In this document: piece by piece, positions 45,906-53,871 of the stretch
Layout of the letters: each line of letters starts with the position of its first letter
Position numbering within the stretch: the first letter of the stretch is position 1
From: CAZHOV01 sp964534315
Lineage (GTDB): Bacteria > Bacteroidota > Bacteroidia > Chitinophagales > Saprospiraceae
Direction: 5' to 3'
NCBI GenBank assembly: GCA_964534315.1
Contig: CAZHOV010000008.1
Span: 3,627-67,626 of the forward strand
DNA length: 64,000 nucleotides
Position numbers and translations under genes: made by a program
The notes under the pieces: generated by a model
The model's database searches: none
What the model saw: the letters and a program-made list of their open reading frames with translations, nothing else
What the model was told of the DNA's origin: nothing

Positions 45906-46919
45906 TTACTGTAAAATATATTTCTCTGCCTCCAGATCCAGCCACTCCAAAGTATTTTGGTAGAATAATTTTTCTATTGTTTCTGTTGGCAGTTCCATTT
46001 CTTCGATAAACTTGCCGATCGTAAGATCGCCGAGCGGGAAGGGGTAATCGGACCCTAGCGTTACTTTATCTTCTCCCAATAGGTCCATCACATATCGGAG
46101 CATGACGGGGTCATGCGTAATACTGTCTACCCAGAATTTGCCCAAATAGTTCCGCGGGTTAACGTCATTATCAATGGCGACCAGATCGGGGCGACAATTA
46201 AAGCCTTTTTCGATACGGCCGATCGTTGCCGGGAACGAACCGCCTGCATGAGCGAAATTGACTCTTAAATTGGGCAGACGCTCTAATACACCACCAAAGA
46301 TCATGGAGCAGATCGCTCTGGTGGTCTCGGCAGGCATACTGACTAACCAGGGTAACCAGTATTTCCGGATCTCATGAAAACCCATCATATTCCATGGATG
46401 AACAAATAAAGCCATACCCAATTCCTGGCACGCTTCAAAGATCGGGAAAAAACGGGGTTCGTTGAGATTTAGGTCGTTGATATTGGAACCGATCTGCACA
46501 CCCACCAACCCTATCTCTTTACACCTTTCTAACTCTTTTACAGACAGCTCCGTATCCTGCATGGGCAAGGTACCCAGTCCTATATACGTTTTAGGATTAT
46601 CATGCACCGTTTGGGCAAGGTCGTCGTTCAGGAATTTTGCTACTTCCGCTCCATGTGTTGGTTTGGCCCAGTAAGCAAACAGCACGGGGATGGTACAGAC
46701 GACTTGCACGTGGGTTTTATTGCTCTTGTATTCTTCAATGCGTTCAACAGCATCCCAGCAATTGGATTTAATCTCGCGGAAGAACTCTTCGCCTTTCATC
46801 ATTTTGGCGAACCCTTCACGGTGATGAATCAGGTTGATAAAGTCCCCATAACCATACTTTTTGGAGAAGTTGGGCATCTCCTTCGGTATGATGTGGGTGT
46901 GCATGTCGATTTTTAGCAT
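45906..46919 (-). CDS. ACMSD-type amidohydrolase decarboxylase
   Basis: 337 residues of the amidohydrolase superfamily. The opening KIDMHTHIIPKEMP gives the HxH metal pair (H7, H9). VFCTIPVMF-like VVCTIPVLFAYWAKP, LGTLPMQDTELSVKELERC, GVQIGSNINDLNL and FVHPWNMMG follow the ACMSD pattern closely, with FAHAGG and LGSDYPFPLG giving later metal ligands. The enzyme should decarboxylate 2-amino-3-carboxymuconate-6-semialdehyde in tryptophan (kynurenine) or 2-nitrobenzoate-type degradation. No other kynurenine gene is nearby. It starts 4 bp after the S8 protease stop, making it the last gene of a three-gene operon. Confidence 0.88.
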   Translation of the reverse strand: MLKIDMHTHIIPKEMPNFSKKYGYGDFINLIHHREGFAKMMKGEEFFREIKSNCWDAVERIEEYKSNKTHVQVVCTIPVLFAYWAKPTHGAEVAKFLNDDLAQTVHDNPKTYIGLGTLPMQDTELSVKELERCKEIGLVGVQIGSNINDLNLNEPRFFPIFEACQELGMALFVHPWNMMGFHEIRKYWLPWLVSMPAETTRAICSMIFGGVLERLPNLRVNFAHAGGSFPATIGRIEKGFNCRPDLVAIDNDVNPRNYLGKFWVDSITHDPVMLRYVMDLLGEDKVTLGSDYPFPLGDLTIGKFIEEMELPTETIEKLFYQNTLEWLDLEAEKYILQ

Positions 46920-46923
46920 GAGG

Positions 46924-48693
46924 TTACTGTTTAATCAATTTGCCCGCAAAGATATCATTATTGTGGGTAATTTGATAAAAATAAATGCCTCTTGCTAAGT
47001 AATTTGTATGTATTTCGAGGGGAGCTCGCTTTACCAGGTAATGATTTTCTTCTTTCACCAGTTGTCCGTCCAGTGTGAATAGCCGGAAATTGATAGCTCC
47101 TTCCAGGTTTTCGGAGCTTAGGAAGAAGCTGGAAGTAAATGGATTTGGAGATAGTTGAAAAGCGGTTCCCTCCAAATGGGCTTCTTCCGTTTTGGTAACA
47201 GGCTCTAATACCACCTGAACGGCTCTGAGCACATCAATCCTGCCATATCCGTATGTGGTATTGGGAATGTTGGAGCCGACGAATGGATCGCAAGACTGTC
47301 CGGCTTCGAGTTGGACGGCCGTTTGTTCAAGCAGGTCTTCGATATAGTCTACTTGTCCGGCAATCTCGGGTTTAGCAGAAATGATCAGAGCCACCGCTCC
47401 AGCTGTATGGGGCCCAGCCATGCTCGTTCCGCTTTTGGTGCCATATTGTCCATTCAACACAGCGGAGAAGGTGCCTACGCCCGGTGCCACTACGTTGGGT
47501 TTCAGGATACCTGATCCGGTCACCTGAACGGGGCCGCGGCTACTCCAGGAGGCGATGGTGTCGGTGACATTAGCGGCGCCGACGGCAAAGCTGTTTTCAA
47601 AAATAGATGGAGGGGCATTTACAGATGAACAATCGGGGCCATTATTTCCGGCGGATACAACAACAACTACTCCGGCTGTTTTCAGGTTGTTGATCACTGT
47701 TTCCATCAATTCAAAATTACTAGCATTACAGCCTTCGCTGGTTGGGCAGCTCCAGGAGTTGTTGATCACATGGGGGGCCCTGGTAGGGTCGGGATTCTCG
47801 TTGTTAAGATTGGTGGGTGCCAGGAAAAATTCGAAGCAATCCATATAAGTGGCAGGGGTGCCATGGCCCCGGTCCATATTCCGGCAGCCAATCCATTTGG
47901 CGCCGGGAGCCACTCCTATATCCAGGTTTTGCCCTTCTCCTCCGGCCATCGTACCCATCGTATGGGTCCCGTGAGAGTTATCATCGCATGGGACTAAAAG
48001 GCTGTAGCCGCAAGGATTATTATTTCCGTCAGGATTGATCATGGAGGTGATCGCATCATGCCAGTTATAGTTATGATTGGGGATAGAGCCATTCCAACCG
48101 CGGTATTGCTCTTTGATAGCCGGGTGGTCCCATTCATAACCCGTATCTTGTCCCCCGATAACGACGCCTTGCCCGGTAATGCCCAGATCCCAGACTTCAT
48201 CGGCTCCGATGGTATCAATTCCCCAGGTTGGGGTTCCTGATCCTCTTGGTGTAACCGTTTCTTCAGTGGGAGGATCCGGAAGTTTGACAACTGGGTTATC
48301 TGCAACATATTTTACTTCGGGGTAGGTAGCTAATGCCCGGATCAGGGATAAATTACCAGAGGTGTAAATCGCATTGGCAATCAGAAAAGGTTTGTAATCA
48401 TGCTGGCGCTGGTCCAAAAAGGATCGGATATTCTTCTGAGATTGATCTGCTGTTTTTTTCAATTGTTGAAAAACGTATGTTCCTTTCTCTTCTTTTGTGC
48501 CTAACGTTTTAGCTTTTGAAAGGTCTGCCTGTGCTTTAAACACGAGGATAAAATCTACTGTATGCTGATCATTGGCCTTTTGGAGCAAGGATTGATCTAC
48601 CTTATTTTTCCATTCATTGTTGGTGGTTGATCTCCATCCCATGATATTCAATAAAGTCAGGATGGAGCAAGTAGCGAATAAAAAAGTGCGCAT
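46924..48693 (-). CDS. Secreted S8 (subtilisin-like) protease with T9SS tail
   Basis: 589 residues. A signal peptide (about 1-20) is followed by an inhibitor-I9-like propeptide (about 40-135). The S8 domain has the catalytic Asp in IGGQDTGYEWDHP, His in NSHGTHTMGTMAGG and Ser in SGTSMAGPHTAGA. A type IX sorting domain (about 510-589) has FQLSPNPFTSSFFL and LARGIYFYQITH. It is exported through T9SS and acts at or outside the cell surface on proteins. Its ATG overlaps the stop of the LVIVD gene by one base (TAATG), so they are translationally coupled. Confidence 0.94.
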   Translation of the reverse strand: MRTFLFATCSILTLLNIMGWRSTTNNEWKNKVDQSLLQKANDQHTVDFILVFKAQADLSKAKTLGTKEEKGTYVFQQLKKTADQSQKNIRSFLDQRQHDYKPFLIANAIYTSGNLSLIRALATYPEVKYVADNPVVKLPDPPTEETVTPRGSGTPTWGIDTIGADEVWDLGITGQGVVIGGQDTGYEWDHPAIKEQYRGWNGSIPNHNYNWHDAITSMINPDGNNNPCGYSLLVPCDDNSHGTHTMGTMAGGEGQNLDIGVAPGAKWIGCRNMDRGHGTPATYMDCFEFFLAPTNLNNENPDPTRAPHVINNSWSCPTSEGCNASNFELMETVINNLKTAGVVVVVSAGNNGPDCSSVNAPPSIFENSFAVGAANVTDTIASWSSRGPVQVTGSGILKPNVVAPGVGTFSAVLNGQYGTKSGTSMAGPHTAGAVALIISAKPEIAGQVDYIEDLLEQTAVQLEAGQSCDPFVGSNIPNTTYGYGRIDVLRAVQVVLEPVTKTEEAHLEGTAFQLSPNPFTSSFFLSSENLEGAINFRLFTLDGQLVKEENHYLVKRAPLEIHTNYLARGIYFYQITHNNDIFAGKLIKQ

Positions 48694-50351
48694 TAGTGTT
48701 TGATTATTTTTTTAGAAAATAGTTGATCATTTGTTTTTACACAAAAAATATAAGCCCCTGAAGGTAATTGATTGACTGGTACTTCCAGGTGATTCTTGTC
48801 ACTAGATGGGATGATATTTTCATATATCAATTGTCCGGATAATGAATAAACCCTGATGATTATTTCGGAATTTGTCAAGGGTAGTTTTACTGAAACTGTA
48901 GATTGTTGACGGAGTAAAGTAGGGGCAATCGAGATCCTGGAATTATCGAAGTAAATAGTCTGTATTTTTGAAAAGTCGAAGGTTCCGTCCAGATCAACCA
49001 TTTTTAAACGGTAATAGTTTGTACCGGAGAAAGGCTCCTTATCGATATATTGATAATATTGAGCTCGTTGGCTATTTCCCTGCGAAGGAGTCTTGTGAAT
49101 GGTGGAAAAAGACAACCCGTCTGAGCTTTTCTGGATTTCAAAATGGCTGACATCTTTTTCTTGAGCGGTTTCCCAGGTTAATAAGCTATTATTTCCTTGT
49201 CTTTGAGCACTAAAGTCGTTGAGTTCCAATGGAAGAAGATTAAAGTTGAGTTCCAGAGTGAATAAACCATGTTCAAGATCGGAAGCGATAATCGTACCCG
49301 AAGGAAGATAAGGATAGACTCCCCAATTGTTACTTGTACCATTATAGGTAGTGTTATTGGGTTCGGTATCATAATAGGCTGTCTGGATAGGGTTTAAAGG
49401 GTTGGAGATGTCAAATACCTGCACGCCATCTTCGTAATAAGAAACATAGAGCAAGGTATCTTTTACAAAAGGGTTATGGGGAGTATTATTTACGTGGGCA
49501 GGAGCGAGTAGCGGAAACTTAAAGGTATGTGCTGTTGAGATATTATTGAGGTTAGAGACGTCAACCACTGCCAAGGGTTGTCCTTTAGGGAGTTCTTCAG
49601 CAACAAAGGCCCAATCGCCGTTATTCGTCAGCCAGACACTGTGGACATAGCCACCCGAAATACTGGAAGAACTTAGGGCTACCGGGTTGGACACGTTAGA
49701 TAAGTCCCATATATAAAAGCCATTATAGCCATGGCAAGCATAGACGATATCGTTTTTGGCATAGAGGTCATGCACATATCCGGGGTCTGAGCCAAAATAG
49801 GGTGTTCCTAGTAATGGCGGGTTGGTTGGGTTGGCAGCGAGGTCGAGTACGATAAGTCCGTCATTTTCAGAATCCGATCCGGCGACATATAATTTCCCAT
49901 TATTGTTATCGATAAAGATGTTGTGCGCCCGGTCGAAATGGGTAGTTATCTGATTACTGAGGGTGACAGCGTTGGGCAAATTACTCAGATCAAAGATCAA
50001 TAATCCTTCATCAGTATTAAACTGGTCGGCAACGGCATAGCAATAGTTACCATAGACTTTAAAATCGCGCCAGGTAGAAGGGTACATTTGCAGGCCCGCG
50101 GGATTACCATTAGAAAACTCTTCGACGAGCGTTGGAGAGGAAGGATTGGTCACATCAAAAAAGTAAATATTAGGACGTGAACCAATAATCGCATATTCGT
50201 TACCCTGCCCATCTGTGAAGCCCCAGATATCGTTAAAAAATTGACCGCTGAGGTCCCATTGACCCAATTTGACCATGTTCAGGGAATCTGCCTGAGCATA
50301 AGCATTTAGTGTTCCTAATAGCAAAAGGAATGACGTAATAAGTTTTTTCAT
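48693..50351 (-). CDS. LVIVD-repeat (choice-of-anchor B) protein with T9SS tail
   Basis: 552 residues from ATG 50351 (a TTG at 50366 is in frame). Signal peptide about 1-20. Then come about seven LVIVD-type repeats forming a propeller, each with the pattern L-x-I-x-D-L/V-S-N-x-x-N-P (GLLIFDLSNLPNAVTL, GFYIWDLSNVSNPVAL, GVQVFDISNPLNPIQT). Next is a fibronectin-like segment (LLTWETAQEKDVSHFEIQ) and a type IX sorting domain that ends KIIKH. It is surface exposed, likely a binding or scaffold protein. First gene of the LVIVD - S8 protease - ACMSD operon. Confidence 0.9.
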   Translation of the reverse strand: MKKLITSFLLLLGTLNAYAQADSLNMVKLGQWDLSGQFFNDIWGFTDGQGNEYAIIGSRPNIYFFDVTNPSSPTLVEEFSNGNPAGLQMYPSTWRDFKVYGNYCYAVADQFNTDEGLLIFDLSNLPNAVTLSNQITTHFDRAHNIFIDNNNGKLYVAGSDSENDGLIVLDLAANPTNPPLLGTPYFGSDPGYVHDLYAKNDIVYACHGYNGFYIWDLSNVSNPVALSSSSISGGYVHSVWLTNNGDWAFVAEELPKGQPLAVVDVSNLNNISTAHTFKFPLLAPAHVNNTPHNPFVKDTLLYVSYYEDGVQVFDISNPLNPIQTAYYDTEPNNTTYNGTSNNWGVYPYLPSGTIIASDLEHGLFTLELNFNLLPLELNDFSAQRQGNNSLLTWETAQEKDVSHFEIQKSSDGLSFSTIHKTPSQGNSQRAQYYQYIDKEPFSGTNYYRLKMVDLDGTFDFSKIQTIYFDNSRISIAPTLLRQQSTVSVKLPLTNSEIIIRVYSLSGQLIYENIIPSSDKNHLEVPVNQLPSGAYIFCVKTNDQLFSKKIIKH

Positions 50352-50441
50352 GGTGTTCTTGTTCAATTATGTAAAAATTAACCATTTTTTTCACAAAAAA
50401 TCAATGGTACAAGACAAAACACCAAAAAAAGGTCAAAAGGT

Positions 50442-50948
50442 TTAGGCTTTGACAATTCGCGACCAACCAAACCGGATTGCAATCAGCAAAACGACGAAAA
50501 TGAGTAGCAGATATTGAATAGGTAGATACGAAAAAACAATAATGCGTATTCGGTCAATAAACCACATGATACTCATCAGCGCGGCAATCATCGTGATGAG
50601 ACCAGATAGTTTGTGAAATCCGGGGATGAGTTCAAGGTTTACATTTCTACGAATGATGAGTAAGGTAGCAATCATTGAAAATACCGGAAGTAATTGGGTG
50701 TTAATTTGCATATCGAAGATACGTTGTCGTTCAAACAGGAAGAGGTAGATATTCAGTGCAAGGGCGAAGATTCCGGGGATACAAACGAGATAGATGATAA
50801 CTGCGTAAAGGTATTTCCACGGAGATAAATGGCCCTCATTTTTTCCGAATCGCCCAGCCAGAAAAGCGGCAAAAGGGAGAATAATGAGGTAAAAAATGAT
50901 GTAGATCGGGTTGTTGTTCAGAAATGTGAGAAATTCTCCTAGTGTCAT
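50442..50948 (-). CDS. Small integral membrane protein, unknown function
   Basis: 168 residues with about five membrane helices (near 14-33, 44-72, 82-98, 112-130 and 143-162) and short loops. I recognise no family motif. It lies 91 bp upstream of the LVIVD gene on the same strand and could be the first gene of that unit, although the gap is larger than within the operon. Start ATG 50948. Confidence 0.7.
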   Translation of the reverse strand: MTLGEFLTFLNNNPIYIIFYLIILPFAAFLAGRFGKNEGHLSPWKYLYAVIIYLVCIPGIFALALNIYLFLFERQRIFDMQINTQLLPVFSMIATLLIIRRNVNLELIPGFHKLSGLITMIAALMSIMWFIDRIRIIVFSYLPIQYLLLIFVVLLIAIRFGWSRIVKA

Positions 50949-51432
50949 ATTTACTGTTTAACTAACGTCCAAAAAGTGATGAGCACAAAGATAGAAAAAT
51001 GTAAGATTTTACCGGCTAATAAATTATGATTGGGTTTAGTTGGTACATAATAGCAGCTATATGGGATAACCACGTTAACTATTTCTTAAATTCCGAACAA
51101 ATAAAGAACTCGGCATTTTTATTGGTAACAAATTACATGGAATTGAAATATAAGAGGGGTAAATGGTAGGGTGAAGACAAATTCTTTCGTTTTTTATATA
51201 CTAAATTGAAGGGTAAAACAGTTAAAGGAACTGTGCATGAAAAAATTCTGTAAATTTGCACTTATTACCGATAAAACCTCGCTCAAGCTCGATTAAACTG
51301 AGTTTTCCTTGAAATAAGGCGGCATTCTTTATATTTTCTGCAAATCGATCTTTTTCTGAAGATTGTTTTAAGGACAATTTTTTGAAACAAAAAAACTCAA
51401 CTATTATCAAAAACTTGCTATTCAACGGATTT
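50949..51432. other. Divergent spacer with one promoter-like site
   Basis: 484 bp without a recognisable gene. TAAATTTG at 51251-51258 is an exact TAnnTTTG box for the plus-strand gene, but no clear TTTG lies 19-20 bases before it; it would give a leader of about 170 bases. TATGGGATAACCA near 51059 repeats a segment seen upstream of nrdJ. No terminator or RNA gene seen. Confidence 0.4.
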
Positions 51433-52461
51433 ATGAGGCTTAAAACGATTAAATTTCAATTTTTCTTATTCGCCTGTCTATTTGGCTCCGTGCTGAAGGG
51501 GCAGGATTTGCCGACTCCGATAACGCAGCCGCATTTTTGTAAGCCGGGGGTACCCGGTCAGTCTCGAGGTAAGGGATTGGTGCTGGAGTATGGGGTGCAG
51601 TTTGATCAATTGATCAGCGACGAGTATCGAGAGATCGATGATGACGGAAAAGGAAAAGTCGAAGCATTTGAAGTACTGAAAACTAAGCTTAAGATTCCGG
51701 TTATTTATTCAAAAGGATTGGTTGTTTTATTGGGAGCTAAGCACCGGCGCGAGAGCTACCGATTTGATAAATATTTACTTGAAAATGGTCCGATCCCTAT
51801 CAGAAAGTTTGAATATACTCTGATCAGTAATTCTTTTTCATTAGATGTATTAAAACCGATCAATCACAAATACTATCTGGCCTTTCAGTTTGGGACTAGT
51901 TTCAATGGTAATTACCGGCAAGTATTTAACTTTGATCGTCAGTACTTTGGGTATCGTGCAGCAGCTGTTTTTGGCATGAAAAACCGTACGGATAGAGAAT
52001 TGGCCTTCGGTTTGGCTTACCGCCAGGGAATTCGCAATGTAATGGTATATCCTTTCTTAGTTTACAATCAGACCTTCAATGAAAAGTGGGGTATTGAGAC
52101 GTTATTACCTATCAAAATTTATGGTCGGTATAATTTTAATCCCCGAAATATCTTTCTATTTGGCGCTCAATTTGATAGTAAGGAATTTTTTGTATCGCTC
52201 GACGATCAAACCTCAGCGGTCAATGATTTTCGGATGAATCGCCAGGAGATTCGTATACAGTGCCGGTTAGAAAAGCAACTCACCAGTTGGATTTGGTTTT
52301 CGGCAAAAGCAGGTTACCTCTTTCCTATTCGTCACCGTTTTGAGGAATACCAGAATTTTGACACGTTCTATAATATCAGACCGGGAAGCGGCCCTTTCGG
52401 AAAGATCGGGATATTTTTATCTCCACCAACTGCTGCTAAGCCTTGTCCGCCAAAGAAGTAA
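51433..52461 (+). CDS. DUF6268 outer-membrane beta-barrel-like protein
   Basis: 342 residues from ATG 51433, which gives a proper signal peptide (MRLKTIKFQFFLFACLFGSV, cleaved near LKGQ). The mature chain alternates beta strands with aromatic girdles (FGTSFNGNYRQVFNFDRQYF, FGLAYRQGIRN, YGRYNFNPRNIFLFGAQF) and matches the DUF6268 group of predicted outer-membrane barrels. The C-terminal end KPCPPKK is unusual for a barrel, which normally ends in an aromatic residue. Stand-alone gene; function unknown. Confidence 0.75.
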   Translation: MRLKTIKFQFFLFACLFGSVLKGQDLPTPITQPHFCKPGVPGQSRGKGLVLEYGVQFDQLISDEYREIDDDGKGKVEAFEVLKTKLKIPVIYSKGLVVLLGAKHRRESYRFDKYLLENGPIPIRKFEYTLISNSFSLDVLKPINHKYYLAFQFGTSFNGNYRQVFNFDRQYFGYRAAAVFGMKNRTDRELAFGLAYRQGIRNVMVYPFLVYNQTFNEKWGIETLLPIKIYGRYNFNPRNIFLFGAQFDSKEFFVSLDDQTSAVNDFRMNRQEIRIQCRLEKQLTSWIWFSAKAGYLFPIRHRFEEYQNFDTFYNIRPGSGPFGKIGIFLSPPTAAKPCPPKK

Positions 52462-52523
52462 TGCTGTGAGGTAGTGGGGCAAAAAAGTGCTTGCGCTGTA
52501 CCCGAAAAAGGTTTGGTAGTTTT

Positions 52524-52662
52524 TTTTAACGTGAGGTTCGACTTTAATAAAAATAAAAAAAGCCTCCCGCGCCCTTCAGCCCTAAAAGCCGTGCGTTGGC
52601 AAGAGAAACAATTTTTTAAAACATCGGTTATCAAATATAAACGCCCGAACCTCACGTTATTT
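52524..52662 (-). repeat. MITE-like element, copy B (short form)
   Basis: AACGTGAGGTTCG (52528-52540) and CGAACCTCACGTT (52646-52658) are perfect 13-bp terminal inverted repeats, extended less perfectly by T/A-rich flanks. The inside is the reverse complement of the element at 10937-11168 but lacks its nested insertion of about 75 bp. There is no coding content. It sits between the DUF6268 gene and the HD-Pycsar-effector gene. Confidence 0.78.
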
Positions 52663-52709
52663 TAAATGCCTAAAGCCTTTTAAATCATTTCAGACACACC
52701 CTAATTGTA

Positions 52710-53870
52710 TTACAGCGCCTGCGTCAAAAACGAAACGGCAAACGTGATTACCGTCAGCGTGATTCCGATCATAAAAATACCATAACAAGTTCTCAACTGA
52801 TTGTATTTTTTACCCAAGGCGACTCCCAAATAATAGAGGTCATTCATGACCGAGCTTTCCAGTAAATCATCGCTACCGACTACTTCTTTAAGGCTGTTGT
52901 GGTATTCATTTATAGACATTTTGTAGAAATTTCCAAAAAAGAAAAGGTTGCTCTGGCCCGTATCTAGCAAATTGGGATTCGTAATTCCCTTCGTCTTAAT
53001 AGGGCGGGTCGCCAGGGTGGCAAAGATGATCGACAGGAGACATGTTAGTAATAGAATTGAAGTCGGTGGGAGTAAATACATATTACCCTTAATATTGCTG
53101 GCTAACAAAGGCATGGTGATCGTTATGACGATAGCATTGATACTTAGCATGATATTAGCCTTATTATCGGCGATGTTAGTCAGGTCGATATGATTACGTA
53201 AGGCTGTTTTGAACATCATTTGGGCAGTTCGGTTGCCGCTAATGTTTTTTTCTACATGGAGTCTGGAAGTTTTGGCATCCAGTTGTTTGGATGTTTTCTT
53301 GAGCGTTTTGGCATTGGCTTTTACCTGATCCGCATATAGGTGATTGGCTTCCTCTGTAAAATATTTCTGCTTTTTTAAAAAGCTGCGATTCAATTCGAAC
53401 CATTCGAGGTCTCCGAATTTAAATCCTTGCTCACTTTCGATCTCGGCCCTTAGGTTGTTGAGGATGTCGAAGTAATCCTTCCTGCCTAAGTGGTGTAGGT
53501 CAGCATCGCGGATGATTTTTTCCAGATTATTTCTCGGGGCTCGCTGTCGCTTGGTAGCTTCGATAAGTTTGAGCACCTCGTGTAGCTTTTCTTTCGGATA
53601 TTGATGCTTTTCCAGAAAATTACGGGCCATTTTCATGCTTTCTTCTTCATGCCCATCATAAACTTTGGTATAGCCAACATCGTGTAGAAGGGCTCCCAAA
53701 ACCAGTATTTCTTTCTCTGCTGCGGTCAAAGACTGCGGCAAGGCTATTTTTTCAACTGCATTTTTGACCCCCAGGGTATGATCAATATTATGAAATACCA
53801 GGTGGGCCGGTAGTTTTTCGTCGAATAATTGCTGCACATAAGCTTGTGCTTTTTGAATGATCTCAGCCAT
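52710..53870 (-). CDS. HD-domain phosphohydrolase fused to Pycsar-effector-like membrane domain
   Basis: 386 residues. Residues about 1-135 are an HD domain with H31, H63-D64 (LLHDVG) and a later Asp (RDADLHHLG). A linker helix follows. Residues about 213-386 match the Pycsar effector membrane domain (PycTM/DUF5706): TALRNHIDLTNIADNKANIM leading into a helix, two more helices at about 265-288 and 362-384, and NFYKMSINEYHNSL. In anti-phage Pycsar systems the membrane protein is triggered by cCMP or cUMP from a partner cyclase. Here there is no cyclase; the gene is 1 bp downstream of the GAF gene and must be coupled to it. The HD part could degrade a nucleotide signal. Location: inner membrane. 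Confidence 0.85.
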   Translation of the reverse strand: MAEIIQKAQAYVQQLFDEKLPAHLVFHNIDHTLGVKNAVEKIALPQSLTAAEKEILVLGALLHDVGYTKVYDGHEEESMKMARNFLEKHQYPKEKLHEVLKLIEATKRQRAPRNNLEKIIRDADLHHLGRKDYFDILNNLRAEIESEQGFKFGDLEWFELNRSFLKKQKYFTEEANHLYADQVKANAKTLKKTSKQLDAKTSRLHVEKNISGNRTAQMMFKTALRNHIDLTNIADNKANIMLSINAIVITITMPLLASNIKGNMYLLPPTSILLLTCLLSIIFATLATRPIKTKGITNPNLLDTGQSNLFFFGNFYKMSINEYHNSLKEVVGSDDLLESSVMNDLYYLGVALGKKYNQLRTCYGIFMIGITLTVITFAVSFLTQAL

Positions 53871-53871
53871 A

